Shown piece by piece: positions 9,309 through 17,937 of a stretch of 64,000 bases of DNA. Position 1 is the stretch's first letter; the number at the start of each line of letters is the position of its first letter. Below the pieces are notes generated by a model. It saw only the letters and a program-made list of their open reading frames with translations, did not search any database and had not been told where the DNA came from. The DNA is taken from positions 248,001 through 312,000 of the forward strand of contig CAVXQE010000006.1 of the NCBI GenBank assembly GCA_963763755.1, given 5' to 3'. The translations under genes were made by a program, and so were the position numbers. Source of the DNA: Gaiellasilicea sp963763755. Its GTDB lineage: Bacteria; Actinomycetota; Thermoleophilia; Gaiellales; Gaiellaceae.

Positions 9309-9811
9309 TGGGCTTCACCTGTGACGTCTGTGGCGAGACGCATGCGGGCGAAACGCGCGACATCCGTATGGGCCTGCCGCAGCCGATCTTCCTGCTCGAC
9401 GAGGAAGAGCGCCTCAGCCGCGCTTACGTCGAGGACGACTTCGCAGTGCTCCACGGCCGAGGCGGCGACCGCTACTTCGTCCGGGCGCTGCTCGAGCTGC
9501 CGATCGTCGACGACGACGCTGCGTACTTCGGCTACGGCGCCTGGGTCGAGGTGAGCGAGGCCGACGCGGCCGCGCTCGGAGAGCTCTGGCACGACGAGGA
9601 AGGCGAGCAGGCGGGTCCGTTCTCGGGCGAGCTCGCCAACGAGCTCAGCCCGTACGCGTTCACGGAAGGGCTGCCGGTTCGCATCCGGCTGCGGGACGTG
9701 CAGCTGCTGCCGCACGTCGAGCTCGAGGACGGCGAGCACGAGCTCGTCCGCGCGCAGCGGTACGGGATCTCGCCGCACCGCGCGCACCAGCTCGCGGCGA
9801 CCGTCTCCTAG
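9308..9811 (+). CDS. DUF2199 domain-containing protein
   Basis: 167 residues from GTG 9308 (MGFTCDVCGETHAG). The N-terminal CDVCGETH pair of cysteines is the hallmark opening of DUF2199 proteins and could bind zinc. Further family features are LDEEERLSRAYVEDDFAVL, a RYFVRALLELPI strand and YGAWVEVSEADAAAL. Function is unknown for the family. The start shares a base with the HNH stop. The end overlaps the convergent sulfurtransferase stop by 4 bases (CTAG at 9808-9811). Confidence 0.88.
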   Translation: MGFTCDVCGETHAGETRDIRMGLPQPIFLLDEEERLSRAYVEDDFAVLHGRGGDRYFVRALLELPIVDDDAAYFGYGAWVEVSEADAAALGELWHDEEGEQAGPFSGELANELSPYAFTEGLPVRIRLRDVQLLPHVELEDGEHELVRAQRYGISPHRAHQLAATVS

Positions 9812-10497
9812 CCGGTCTCCACGGGGCCGATCGCGTACCACTCGCTCCACGAGCCGGGGTAGAGCCGCGCGTCGGCACGTCCTGCGAGGTGCAACTCGTG
9901 GAGGACGGCGCAGGCCGTGACGCCCGAGCCGCAGTAGACGACGAGCTGGTCCGCGTCGAGCAGCTCCTGTGGCAGCGGCGACTCGTCCTGGAAGAAGCGA
10001 TTGCGGGCGCCCGGAATCCGCCCGGCGACCGGGTCGAGCGGCTCGACCTCGCCGCGCCAGCGCTCAGGTGCGCGGGCGTCGACGAGTGTGAGCGTCGGAT
10101 CCTCGAGCCGCTCGAGGAGCTCCGGCGAGCGGGCAACGTCGTCGGTTCGCGGGCGGGCAGCGAATTCCGCGGGCTCGATCGGCTCGTGCTCGGTGCTCAG
10201 TGGACCGTGCCAGGCATCGAGGCGGATCACGGCGGCGGCGTCGTGTCCGAAGTGACGGAGCAACCACCAGAGGCGTGCGGCCCAGCCCGTGCCCTCGTCG
10301 TACGCCACGACGAGCGTGTCGGGGCCGATGCCGGCGAGCGAGGCCCAGGCGGTGAAGGCTTCGGCGGTCGGAAGCGGATGCCGGCCGCCACCGTCGGTGC
10401 CGGTGAGATCGGTCTCCGGGTCGCCGTGGGCCGCTCCGGGGACGTGACCGGCGAGATAGGCGTCGCGAGGGCGGCAGTCGACGAACCGGTAGTCCAC
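9808..10497 (-). CDS. Thiosulfate/3-mercaptopyruvate sulfurtransferase (two rhodanese domains)
   Basis: About 229 residues from GTG 10497 (MDYRFVDCRPRDAYLAGHVPGA). The first rhodanese domain (about 1-110) lacks the cysteine loop. The second (about 125-225) carries the active-site loop VVYCGSGVTACAVL, whose Cys would hold the persulfide; CGSGVTA is typical of thiosulfate or mercaptopyruvate sulfurtransferases. It transfers sulfane sulfur to cyanide or thiols in the cytosol. A longer reading from 10536 would overlap the argG operator region and is less likely. Convergent with the DUF2199 gene and divergent from argG. Confidence 0.9.
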   Translation of the reverse strand: MDYRFVDCRPRDAYLAGHVPGAAHGDPETDLTGTDGGGRHPLPTAEAFTAWASLAGIGPDTLVVAYDEGTGWAARLWWLLRHFGHDAAAVIRLDAWHGPLSTEHEPIEPAEFAARPRTDDVARSPELLERLEDPTLTLVDARAPERWRGEVEPLDPVAGRIPGARNRFFQDESPLPQELLDADQLVVYCGSGVTACAVLHELHLAGRADARLYPGSWSEWYAIGPVETG

Positions 10498-10515
10498 GGG
10501 GCAAGCGTACCCTCG

Positions 10516-10548
10516 TGCATGAAATCCACTTTTCATGCATACTATGCA
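10516..10548. promoter_or_regulatory. Overlapping palindromes before argG, probable arginine-repressor operator/promoter
   Basis: Two perfect inverted repeats overlap. TGCATGAAA (10516-10524) pairs with TTTCATGCA (10531-10539) across 6 bases, and TGCATA-C-TATGCA spans 10536-10548. TGCATA half-sites resemble actinobacterial ArgR boxes, which usually occur in pairs. TACTAT at 10540-10545 fits a -10 box and would place the transcript start at or next to the argG ATG (10551), so argG is probably leaderless and directly blocked by a bound repressor. The ArgR assignment is inference; no argR gene is in the window. Confidence 0.6.
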
Positions 10549-10550
10549 GT

Positions 10551-11759
10551 ATGAGCAGAACCGCAGTGGTCGCCTTCTCGGGCGGGCTCGACACGAGCTG
10601 CATCGTCAGCTGGCTGAAGGAGGACTGGTACGGCTTCGACGAGGTGGTGGCCGTGCTCGTCGACGTCGGCCAGGAGTTCGACCTCGAGGCCTCGATCGAG
10701 CGGGGCCGCGCGGCCGGTGCAGACGACGTCGTGCTCGTCGACCGCAAGGCCGCGTTCGCGGAGGAGCAGTGCGCCCGGGCGATCAAGACGAACGCGCTCT
10801 ACGAGGGCAAGTACCCGCTCGTCTCGGCGCTCTCACGGCCTGTCATCGCCCAGGCGGTCGCAGAGATCGCCGCCGAGATCGGCGCCGAGGCCGTCGTCCA
10901 CGGCTGCACCGGCAAGGGCAACGACCAGCTGCGCTTCGAGCTCTCGTTCAAGGCGAACGACCCGGGACTGCACGTGATCGCGCCGCTGCGCGACCGGATC
11001 TGGACGCGCGACGAGGAGATCGAGTACGCCGTCGCCAACGGAATTCCGGTCGCTGCGACGCAGGCTTCGCCGTTCTCGATCGACGAGAACCTCTTCGGGC
11101 GCGCGATCGAGGCCGGCGTGCTCGAGGATCCCTGGGCCGCGCCGCCGGAGGAGCCCTACGCGCTCACCGCCGACCCGGCCGCCGCGCCCGAGCCGGTCGA
11201 GGTCACGATCCGCTTCGAGGCGGGAGTCCCCGTCGCCCTCGACGGCGAAGAGCTGCGGCTGGCCGAGCTGATCGCGCAGCTGAACGCGCTTGCCGGCCCG
11301 TACGGGATCGGCCGGATCGACATGATCGAGAACCGCGCCGTCGGGATCAAGAGCCGCGAGGTCTACGAGGCGCCGGCGGCGATGGTGCTCATCCACGCCC
11401 ACTCCGCGCTCGAGGACGTCGTGCTGACGAAGGACGAGGCGCGGATCAAGCGCGGCCTGGAGCAGCGCTGGACGGAGCTCGTCTACGAGGGCCTGTGGTT
11501 CAGCCCGGCGCGTGAGGCGATCGACGCCTTCGTCGACCGGACGCAGGAGCTGATGGACGGCGACGTTCGCGTCGAGCTGCGCCCGAACGCCGCCGTCGTC
11601 ACGGGGCGCCGCTCGCCGCACATGCTCTACGCCGAGACGCTCGCGTCCTACGGCACCGGCGAGACGTTCCCGCACGCGGCTGCCGAGGGGTTCATCAAGA
11701 TCTCCTCGCTGGAGGTGGAGCTCGCGGCGGCCCGCGCACGGGCGAAGATCAAAGCATGA
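10551..11759 (+). CDS. argG: Argininosuccinate synthase
   Basis: 402 residues from ATG 10551. Joins citrulline and aspartate with ATP to give argininosuccinate in arginine synthesis. Seen: the ATP pyrophosphatase loop VAFSGGLDTSCI at the N-terminus, VHGCTGKGNDQLRFE, the citrulline/aspartate region IPVAATQASPFSIDENL, and SREVYEAPAAMVL. An upstream in-frame ATG at 10515 would place the start inside the palindromic operator and upstream of the -10 candidate, so 10551 is preferred. No Shine-Dalgarno is visible, consistent with a leaderless message. Overlaps argH by 4 bases. Confidence 0.96.
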   Translation: MSRTAVVAFSGGLDTSCIVSWLKEDWYGFDEVVAVLVDVGQEFDLEASIERGRAAGADDVVLVDRKAAFAEEQCARAIKTNALYEGKYPLVSALSRPVIAQAVAEIAAEIGAEAVVHGCTGKGNDQLRFELSFKANDPGLHVIAPLRDRIWTRDEEIEYAVANGIPVAATQASPFSIDENLFGRAIEAGVLEDPWAAPPEEPYALTADPAAAPEPVEVTIRFEAGVPVALDGEELRLAELIAQLNALAGPYGIGRIDMIENRAVGIKSREVYEAPAAMVLIHAHSALEDVVLTKDEARIKRGLEQRWTELVYEGLWFSPAREAIDAFVDRTQELMDGDVRVELRPNAAVVTGRRSPHMLYAETLASYGTGETFPHAAAEGFIKISSLEVELAAARARAKIKA

Positions 11760-12979
11760 CCCTCTGGGGCGGGCGTGTCGGCCGCCCGCTCGACCCGGCG
11801 GTGAGCGCGTTCCTCCGCGCCGACGACGCCGAGCTTCTGCCGTACGACTGCCAGGCAACGGCCGTGCACGCGCGGCGGTTGCACGCCGCAGGCCTGCTGG
11901 ACGACGACGAGCTGGCCGACGCCGAGACCCGTCTGGCGGAGATCGCGGCCGGCGGTGGGATCGAGCCCGAGGACGAGGACGTCCACACCGCGATCGAGCG
12001 GCTGCTCGGCGAGGTGGGGCGAAAGATCCACGCCGGGCGCTCTCGCAACGATCAGGTCGCGGCCGCGTTCCGCCTCTACGTCGAGGACGCCTGCGCCGAG
12101 GCCCGCGCGGGGATCGCCGCTCTGGCGGCGGCTGCCCTCGACCGCGCCGAGGCCGAAGCGGAGACCCCGATGCCGGGCTACACCCACCTTCAGCGCGCAC
12201 AGCCGGTGACCGTCGGCCACCACCTGCTCGCGTGGGTGGAGATGCTGGAGCGCGATCTGAAGCGGTTCGCAGCGGCCGCCGAGGGCGCGTCGCAGAGCCC
12301 ACTCGGGGCAGGCGCGCTGGCGGGTTCAACGCTCGAACTGCCTCCTCCCGAGCGGCAGCTCCGCAACTCGCTCGACGCCGTCGCCGACCGCGACTTCGCG
12401 CTCGACTACCTCTACGCAGCCGCGACGTGCTTCGTCCATCTCTCGCGCATCGGCGAGGAGCTCGTCCTCTGGACGACGGCCGAGTTCGGCTTCGCGTCTC
12501 TGCCCGATGACGTGGCGACCGGCTCCTCGATGATGCCGCAGAAGCTGAACCCGGACGTCGCGGAGCTGGTGCGCGGCAAGGCGGGCACTGCGATCGGGCG
12601 CCTGACCGGGCTGCTCGCGACCGTCAAGGGGCTGCCGCTCGCCTACAACCGCGACCTGCAGGAGGACAAGCCGCCGGTCTTCGCCGCCCGTGCCGACCTT
12701 CGCGGCGCCCTGGGGGCGCTGACCGTCCTCGTCCGCGGCCTCGAGCTCGACCGCGAACGGCTCGCCGCCGCAGCCTCCGACCCGCTGCTGCTGGCGACGG
12801 ATGCGGCTGAGGCGCTCGTACGCGAGGGCGTGCCCTTCCGCGACGCGCACGAGCAGGTCGCGGGCTCGGTGCGTGATGGAACGTTTGCCGCCCCCGAGCC
12901 GGCGTCGCGGGTGGCGCCGGGACCCGGTGCGGTTCGAGCTGCGATCGCCGCCGCGCGAACGCGTCTCGAAACCGTGTGA
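11756..12979 (+). CDS. argH: Argininosuccinate lyase
   Basis: 407 residues. Splits argininosuccinate into arginine and fumarate. N-terminal MTLWGGRVGRPLDPAV is typical of the family. HAGRSRNDQVA and MPGYTHLQRAQPVTVGHH hold substrate-binding residues including the conserved His, and GSSMMPQKLNPDVAE is the fumarase/aspartase-superfamily signature with the catalytic serine. Length is slightly short of the usual 450-470 but all motifs are present. ATG overlaps the argG stop (ATGA), so argGH is a coupled two-gene operon under the upstream palindromes. Confidence 0.95.
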   Translation: MTLWGGRVGRPLDPAVSAFLRADDAELLPYDCQATAVHARRLHAAGLLDDDELADAETRLAEIAAGGGIEPEDEDVHTAIERLLGEVGRKIHAGRSRNDQVAAAFRLYVEDACAEARAGIAALAAAALDRAEAEAETPMPGYTHLQRAQPVTVGHHLLAWVEMLERDLKRFAAAAEGASQSPLGAGALAGSTLELPPPERQLRNSLDAVADRDFALDYLYAAATCFVHLSRIGEELVLWTTAEFGFASLPDDVATGSSMMPQKLNPDVAELVRGKAGTAIGRLTGLLATVKGLPLAYNRDLQEDKPPVFAARADLRGALGALTVLVRGLELDRERLAAAASDPLLLATDAAEALVREGVPFRDAHEQVAGSVRDGTFAAPEPASRVAPGPGAVRAAIAAARTRLETV

Positions 12980-12982
12980 CGA

Positions 12983-12997
12983 AGCCGCCTCCGGCGG
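12983..12997 (+). other. Short GC hairpin after argH
   Basis: GCCGCC-TCC-GGCGGC, a perfect 6-bp stem with a 3-base loop, begins 4 bases after the argH stop and ends 13 bases before the SIMPL ATG. There is no T run, so intrinsic termination is doubtful; it may limit read-through or protect the argGH 3' end. Confidence 0.4.
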
Positions 12998-13009
12998 CGT
13001 ATGCACGGT

Positions 13010-13705
13010 ATGAACAGACGAATGCTCCTCCTCGCAGCACCACTCGTCGTCGCCCTCGGGCTCGCCGCCATCACCCTGCCGGGGTCCGCCTCGAGTGCGG
13101 CAGCGGAGGCCGGCGGCATCACCGTCCAGGGCACCGCCTCGGTGACATCCGTCCCGGACCGGGCCGAGCTCTCGTTCGGCGTCGAGACGAAGGGCGCGAG
13201 CGCTCGCGCGGCGCTCGCGGCGAACGCGGCCGAGATGCGGCGTGTGATCGCGGCGCTGAAGGCCGCAGGCGCGACCGACGTGAAGACGCAGTACGTCTCG
13301 CTCTCGCCGCAGTACAACGAGAAGTCCGAGGCGCAGGGCTTCATGGCCACCAACACGGTCTCGGCCACGATCAAGGAGCTTGCAAAGGCGGGCGCCGTGA
13401 TCGATGCGGCGGTCAACGCCGGCGCGAACCAGGTGTACGGGCCGTCGCTGTCGCACGGCGACCAGGATGAGCTCTACCGCCAGGCCCTCAAGGGTGCGGT
13501 TGCCAACGCCCGTGCCAACGCTCAGGCGCTCGCTTCCGCGTCGAACCTCTCGCTCGGTCGCGTCACGACGATCGTCGAGGGCGGCGGCGCTCCTCAGCCC
13601 GTGCCGTTCGCCGCCGCCGACAAGGCGATGGCCGAGTCGACGCCGATCGAGCCCGGGACGCAGGAGACGACGGCGAGCGTCACGGTCACCTTCTCGGTCT
13701 CCTAG
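13010..13705 (+). CDS. Secreted SIMPL (DUF541) domain protein
   Basis: 231 residues from ATG 13010 (MNRRMLLLAAPLVVALGLAA); a second in-frame ATG at 13001 would add three residues. A clear export signal covers residues 1 to about 32 (basic start, hydrophobic core, small residues before AEAGG). The rest is one SIMPL/BP26-like domain: ITVQGTASVTSVPDRAELSF at the start, GATDVKTQYVSLSPQYNE in the middle, and TASVTVTFSVS at the end. Such proteins are periplasmic or extracellular and form oligomers; no enzyme activity is established. Confidence 0.9.
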   Translation: MNRRMLLLAAPLVVALGLAAITLPGSASSAAAEAGGITVQGTASVTSVPDRAELSFGVETKGASARAALAANAAEMRRVIAALKAAGATDVKTQYVSLSPQYNEKSEAQGFMATNTVSATIKELAKAGAVIDAAVNAGANQVYGPSLSHGDQDELYRQALKGAVANARANAQALASASNLSLGRVTTIVEGGGAPQPVPFAAADKAMAESTPIEPGTQETTASVTVTFSVS

Positions 13706-13723
13706 ACGTACATTCAAAGCCGG

Positions 13724-14727
13724 ATGCGCTGGCTGGGGCTTGCTGGACTGCGCGGCGGCCGCCCTCGTGGCGGTCGCCGTGCTCCTGCTGCGCGACACGC
13801 CGCCGACGCTCGAGAGCACCGCCGACGAACTTGTCGCGAGCGGTGTTCCGGGCGTGCTCGTTCGCGTCCGTGACGGAACGGACGTGCGCGAGCTCGCCGC
13901 CGGCGACGCTGCAGCGGATGAGCGCTTCCGAATCGGCAGCGTCACGAAGACGTTCGTCGCGGCCTTGGCGCTGCGGCTCGCAGATGCCGGAGTGCGTCGC
14001 GCTCGACGACCCTGTCGACCGATATGAACCAGGACTTCTCGCCGACGGTGACCGGATCACCGTTCGTGACCTGCTCGACCATACCGCCGGCCTCTTCGAC
14101 TACACGTCCGACCCGGAGCTGTTGCGCGGCGAGCAGCCGCCGTCCGCGCTCGTTGCGATCGCGAACCGCCGCGAGCGCACGAACGGATACGCGTACTCGA
14201 GCACCAACTATCTCGCTCTCGGACTCGTTCTCGAGGCGGCGGCCGGCGCCCCGATAGGCGAGCTGCTGCGTCGCCGGGTGTTCGGTCCCGCGGGCCTTCG
14301 CGAGACGACGTTCGAACCAGGACCGGTCACTGGCGCGCACCTGCACGGACACGAGCGCTCAGCGCACGACGGGGTCGCCACCGGCAGTCTGCGAGACACG
14401 AGCTCACGTACCGCGCGCTCTGCCTGGGCCGCAGGCGCAGTCGTCTCGACCGCGGCGGATCTCGACCGGTTCTTTACGTGGCTGCTGCGCGGCCGGCTCG
14501 GCCGGCAGATGCAGCCTGCCGGAGGAGCGCGCTACGGCCTCGGCCTCGCGCGCTTCGAGACTCCGTGCGGCCCGGTCGTCGGCCACACGGGCAACCTGCT
14601 CGGGACGCTGACCGTCGTCTGGACCCGCGACGATCGGCTGCTCGTCGTTGCCGCGAACGTGTACCCCCTCACGCCCGAGCAGGAGAGCAAGCTGCAGCTC
14701 CTGCTCGGGCGTGCGTTCTGTTCCTAA
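13724..14727 (+). CDS. Serine hydrolase, class C beta-lactamase/D-Ala-D-Ala carboxypeptidase family (frameshifted)
   Basis: Spans three frames. An ATG at 13724 gives MRWLGLAGL; a +1 shift at about 13750 then yields a hydrophobic anchor (AAAALVAVAVLLL) and the N-terminal domain with the SxxK nucleophile in FRIGSVTKTFVAALALR. A second +1 shift near 13990 gives the rest: VTVRDLLDHTAGL-like VRDLLDHTAGLFDY, the YxN motif in YAYSSTNYLALGL, and HTGNLLGTLTVV near the end. Joined, it is a complete beta-lactamase-fold protein of about 330 residues, probably membrane-anchored and outside. If the first shift is not real, TTG at 13740 is the alternative start. Overlaps the amt stop by 4 bases. Confidence 0.78.
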
Positions 14728-16133
14728 CCCGCCGGGTCGAGCGCGGTCGCGGCAACGCTGGTCGAGGCGGGAGCGGAGCGCGCGGTGGTGTGCGAGACGC
14801 CCAGGTGCCCGTGCGTGTCGGTGCCGTAGCCGCCGGGAACCGGGATGTAGAACTCGGGATAGCCCCACATGCCGTGCTCGGAGACGTCCAGCCCTGCGGT
14901 CTCCACGTGCTCCTCGGTGCGGATCCCGATCGTGACCTTGAAGAGCCAGAGGATGGCGAACGAGGTGCCGAACGTGAACGCGCCCACCGCCACGAGGCCG
15001 AGGACCTGGATGCCGAGCTGGTGCAGTCCGCCGCCGTAGAACAGGCCGCCACCGCCGGTATCCAGCTTCTCGGCCAGCGCCGGCACGGTGAAGAAGCCGA
15101 GCGAGAGGGTGCCCCACACGCCGGCCATCCCGTGCGCTGAGAGAGCGCCCACCGGGTCGTCGATGCGGATCCGCTCGATGAAGAGGACGCCGAAGACGAC
15201 GATCACGCCGGCAATGAAGCCGATCAGGATCGCGGCCCAGGGGGCCACGAACGCGCACGCCGCGGTGATCGCGACGAGCGCCGCGATGGCGCCGTTCAGC
15301 ATCATCGAGAGGTCGGGCTTCTTGATCACGAGCCAGGAGGTGACGACCGCGCCGATGACGCCGGCGGCCGCCGCGAGGTTCGTGTTCAGAGCGACGTAGG
15401 CGAAGAAGCCGACGCCGCCGAAGTCGACGCTGAGCGTCGAGCCCGGGTTGAAGCCGAACCAGCCGAACCAGAGGATGATCACGCCGAGCGTCGTGAACGC
15501 CATGTTGTGGCCCGGGATGGCGTTCGGCTTCCCGTCGGCCGCGAACTTGCCGATGCGAGGCCCGAGGAGGAGCGCTCCGGCGAGGCCGGCGAGCGCGCCC
15601 TGGTAGTGCACGACGGTCGAACCGGCGAAGTCCTGCATGCCGTGTGAGAACAGCCAGCCGTCGGGGCTCCAGACCCAGTGCGAGACGAGCGAGTAGATCA
15701 GCGTGTAGGCGACGCCGAAGGCGAAGTAGACCCACAGCCGAGTCCGTTCCGCCATGGCGCCCCACACGATCGCCAGCGACACCGCGCAGAAGACGACCTC
15801 GAAGAGATATCCGGCGGCCGCGGGAATCGCAGAGAACCAGCTGAACGGAGAGGCTCCGATCGTCAGCAGCTCATCCACGGACGGCAGGAAGCCGGACCCG
15901 CCCCACAGCCCGTTGCCGCCGTCGCCGAACGCGATGCCGAAGCCGACGACGTAGTAGACGAGCGATGCGATCGCGAGGACGAGGACGTTCTTGGCCGCGA
16001 TGTGGCCGACGTTCTTCATCCGTGTGAGCCCGGCCTCCAGGAAGGCGAAGCCCGCCTGCATGAACATCACGAGGATCGCGGCCAGGACGACCCAGATCGT
16101 GCTTGCTGCGAATCCCAGTTCCTTGGTCGTCAT
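14724..16133 (-). CDS. amt: Ammonium transporter
   Basis: 469 residues, about 11-12 membrane passes, Amt/Mep/Rh family. Signatures: FMQAGFAFLEAGLTRMKNV at the N-terminus; DFAGSTVVHYQGALAGLAGA with the first pore His region; FGWFGFNPGST, the family signature; and HGMAGVWGTLSLGFF with the second pore-His region. Conducts ammonium/ammonia into the cell. The C-terminal tail keeps GLDVSEHGMWGYPE, which is where GlnK docks and communicates. ATG at 16133 overlaps the glnK stop, giving the order glnA-glnK-amt on one transcript. Confidence 0.95.
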   Translation of the reverse strand: MTTKELGFAASTIWVVLAAILVMFMQAGFAFLEAGLTRMKNVGHIAAKNVLVLAIASLVYYVVGFGIAFGDGGNGLWGGSGFLPSVDELLTIGASPFSWFSAIPAAAGYLFEVVFCAVSLAIVWGAMAERTRLWVYFAFGVAYTLIYSLVSHWVWSPDGWLFSHGMQDFAGSTVVHYQGALAGLAGALLLGPRIGKFAADGKPNAIPGHNMAFTTLGVIILWFGWFGFNPGSTLSVDFGGVGFFAYVALNTNLAAAAGVIGAVVTSWLVIKKPDLSMMLNGAIAALVAITAACAFVAPWAAILIGFIAGVIVVFGVLFIERIRIDDPVGALSAHGMAGVWGTLSLGFFTVPALAEKLDTGGGGLFYGGGLHQLGIQVLGLVAVGAFTFGTSFAILWLFKVTIGIRTEEHVETAGLDVSEHGMWGYPEFYIPVPGGYGTDTHGHLGVSHTTARSAPASTSVAATALDPAG

Positions 16134-16480
16134 GCGACTTCGACCTCCTCGAGCTTGGCGCCCGTCCGGTTGTGTGTGACGTCGAACACGGGCGTCGTCC
16201 AGACGATCCCGTCACCCGACTCGTGACCAGTGCGCGCGGCGTCGACGATGGCCTCGACGGCGCCTGCGGCGATCTCGTCCTTCACGACGAAGAAGAGGTA
16301 CGCCTTGGGCAGGAACCTCGACTCGAAGATCCGGCCGCGGTACTCGTGCGTGATCCCGCGCTGCCGGCCGTGGCCGACAGCCTCGATCACGGTGACGCCG
16401 ACGTGCCCGGTGTGCTCCTCGACGGCATCCATCACCGTCTCCACCCGGTCGCGCACGACGATCGCTTCGACTTTGGTCAT
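16130..16480 (-). CDS. glnK: P-II nitrogen regulatory protein, GlnK-like with atypical T-loop
   Basis: 116 residues from ATG 16480. P-II proteins sense ATP/ADP and 2-oxoglutarate and plug Amt when nitrogen is plentiful. Seen: KVEAIVVRDRVETVMDAV, a GHGRQRGITHEY start to the T-loop, FLPKAYLFFVV, then IVDAARTGHESGDGIVW with the C-loop/B-loop residues. Aligned with E. coli GlnB, Tyr-46 is kept (Y47 here) but Tyr-51, the residue uridylylated or adenylylated in GlnB/GlnK, is Phe (F52). T-loop flank residues also differ (RIFESR instead of AEYMVD). Control would then be by ligand binding alone. Located between glnA and amt, overlapping amt by 4 bases. Confidence 0.92.
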   Translation of the reverse strand: MTKVEAIVVRDRVETVMDAVEEHTGHVGVTVIEAVGHGRQRGITHEYRGRIFESRFLPKAYLFFVVKDEIAAGAVEAIVDAARTGHESGDGIVWTTPVFDVTHNRTGAKLEEVEVA

Positions 16481-16488
16481 GAAGGCTC

Positions 16489-17937
16489 CTAGCAGTCGTA
16501 GTAGAGGGAGAACTCCGCCGGATGCGGGCGGAGTCGGACGACGTCGACCTCGTTCTCGCGCTTCCAGTCGATCCACGTCCGGATCAGGTCTTCGGTGAAG
16601 ACACCGCCGCGGAGCAGGAACTCGTGGTCCGCCTCGAGCGCGTCCAGCGACTCGCCGAGCGAGCCGGGGACCTGCGGAACGTCGCCGTCTGCGTCCTCGA
16701 AGAGGTCGTAGTCGGCCGGGGCGCCCGGGTCGAGCCCGCGCTCGATCCCGTCGATGCCCGCCATCAGCATCGCCGAGAACGCGAGATACGGGTTCGCGGC
16801 CGCGTCGGGGCAGCGGAACTCGATCCGCTTCGCCTTCGGCGAATCGGAGTACATCGGGATCCGGATGCAGGCCGAGCGGTTGCGCTGCGAGTAGACGAGG
16901 TTCACCGGCGCCTCGTAGCCCGGCACGAGCCGGCGGTACGAGTTCGTCGTCGGCGCGCAGAACGCGAGCAGCGCCGGCGCATGGGCGAGCAGGCCGCCGA
17001 CGTACGAGCGCGCGAGCGCCGACAGGCCCGCGTAGCCGGACTTGTCCGCCATCAGCGGCGTGCCCTCCTTCCAGAGGGACTGGTGGCAGTGCATGCCCGA
17101 GCCGTTGTCGCCGAAGACCGGCTTCGGCATGAAGGTGACCGACTTGCCGTGCGCCCGGGCCACGTTCTTGACCACGTACTTGTAGGTCATGACCTGATCG
17201 GCCATCCGCGTCAGGCTCTGGAAGCGAAGGTCGATCTCGCACTGGCCGCCGGACGCGACCTCGTGGTGATGGAACTCGCACGGGATGCCGAGCCGCTCGA
17301 GCGTCAGCACCATCGCGGTGCGGAGGTCGTGCAGCGAGTCGTGCGGCGCCGTCGGGAAGTAGCCCTCCTTCGGGCGCGACGTGTAGCCGAGCCCGGGCCG
17401 GCCGGAGTTCCAGAAGCCCTCGGCGGAGTCGACGGCGTAGTGCGCGGCGTTCGGGCCGAGGTCGTAGCTGACCTCGTCGAAGACGAAGAACTCGCACTCG
17501 GGGCCGACGAAGCAGGTGTCGGCGATCCCGGTCGAGCGGAGGAACTCCTCGGCGCGCCTCGCGACCTGCCGCGGATCGCGTGAATAGCCCTCCATCGTGA
17601 TCGGGTCGACGATCTCGCAGACGAGCGAGAGCGTCGGCGCCTCGGTGGCGGGATCGAGGATCGCCGAGCTCGGATCGGGCATCAGCAGCATGTCCGACTC
17701 CGAGATCCCCTGCCAGCCGCGGATCGAGGAGCCGTCGAAGCCCAGGCCCTCCTCGAACGACTCCGCGCCGAAGGCCCGCAGCGGCAGCGTCATGTGCTGC
17801 CAGGTTCCGAGGAGATCGCAGAACTTGAGGTCGACCATCGAGACGCGCGTCTCGGCCGCCCACTCGAGCGCCTCGCGGGCGTCGGGCAGCGTCTCGCTCC
17901 CGTTCATCAGGTAGTGCTTCGACTCCAGCTCCGACAT
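16489..17937 (-). CDS. glnA: Glutamine synthetase type I, beta-like
   Basis: 482 residues from ATG 17937, eight bases upstream of glnK. Forms glutamine from glutamate, ammonia and ATP. Seen: the GS signature FDGSSIRGWQGISESDMLL, the metal/ATP-site motifs GPECEFFVFDE and CEFHHHEVASGGQCEID, and KPVFGDNGSGMHCHQSLW. NRSACIRIPMY follows and the C-terminus ends in YYDC. The region matching the adenylylation site of enterobacterial GS reads APADYDLFEDADGDVPQV, keeping the Tyr, so GSI-beta type and possibly adenylylated. First gene of glnA-glnK-amt, preceded by a leader with attenuator features. Its C-terminus clearly differs from that of the second GS downstream. Confidence 0.95.
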   Translation of the reverse strand: MSELESKHYLMNGSETLPDAREALEWAAETRVSMVDLKFCDLLGTWQHMTLPLRAFGAESFEEGLGFDGSSIRGWQGISESDMLLMPDPSSAILDPATEAPTLSLVCEIVDPITMEGYSRDPRQVARRAEEFLRSTGIADTCFVGPECEFFVFDEVSYDLGPNAAHYAVDSAEGFWNSGRPGLGYTSRPKEGYFPTAPHDSLHDLRTAMVLTLERLGIPCEFHHHEVASGGQCEIDLRFQSLTRMADQVMTYKYVVKNVARAHGKSVTFMPKPVFGDNGSGMHCHQSLWKEGTPLMADKSGYAGLSALARSYVGGLLAHAPALLAFCAPTTNSYRRLVPGYEAPVNLVYSQRNRSACIRIPMYSDSPKAKRIEFRCPDAAANPYLAFSAMLMAGIDGIERGLDPGAPADYDLFEDADGDVPQVPGSLGESLDALEADHEFLLRGGVFTEDLIRTWIDWKRENEVDVVRLRPHPAEFSLYYDC

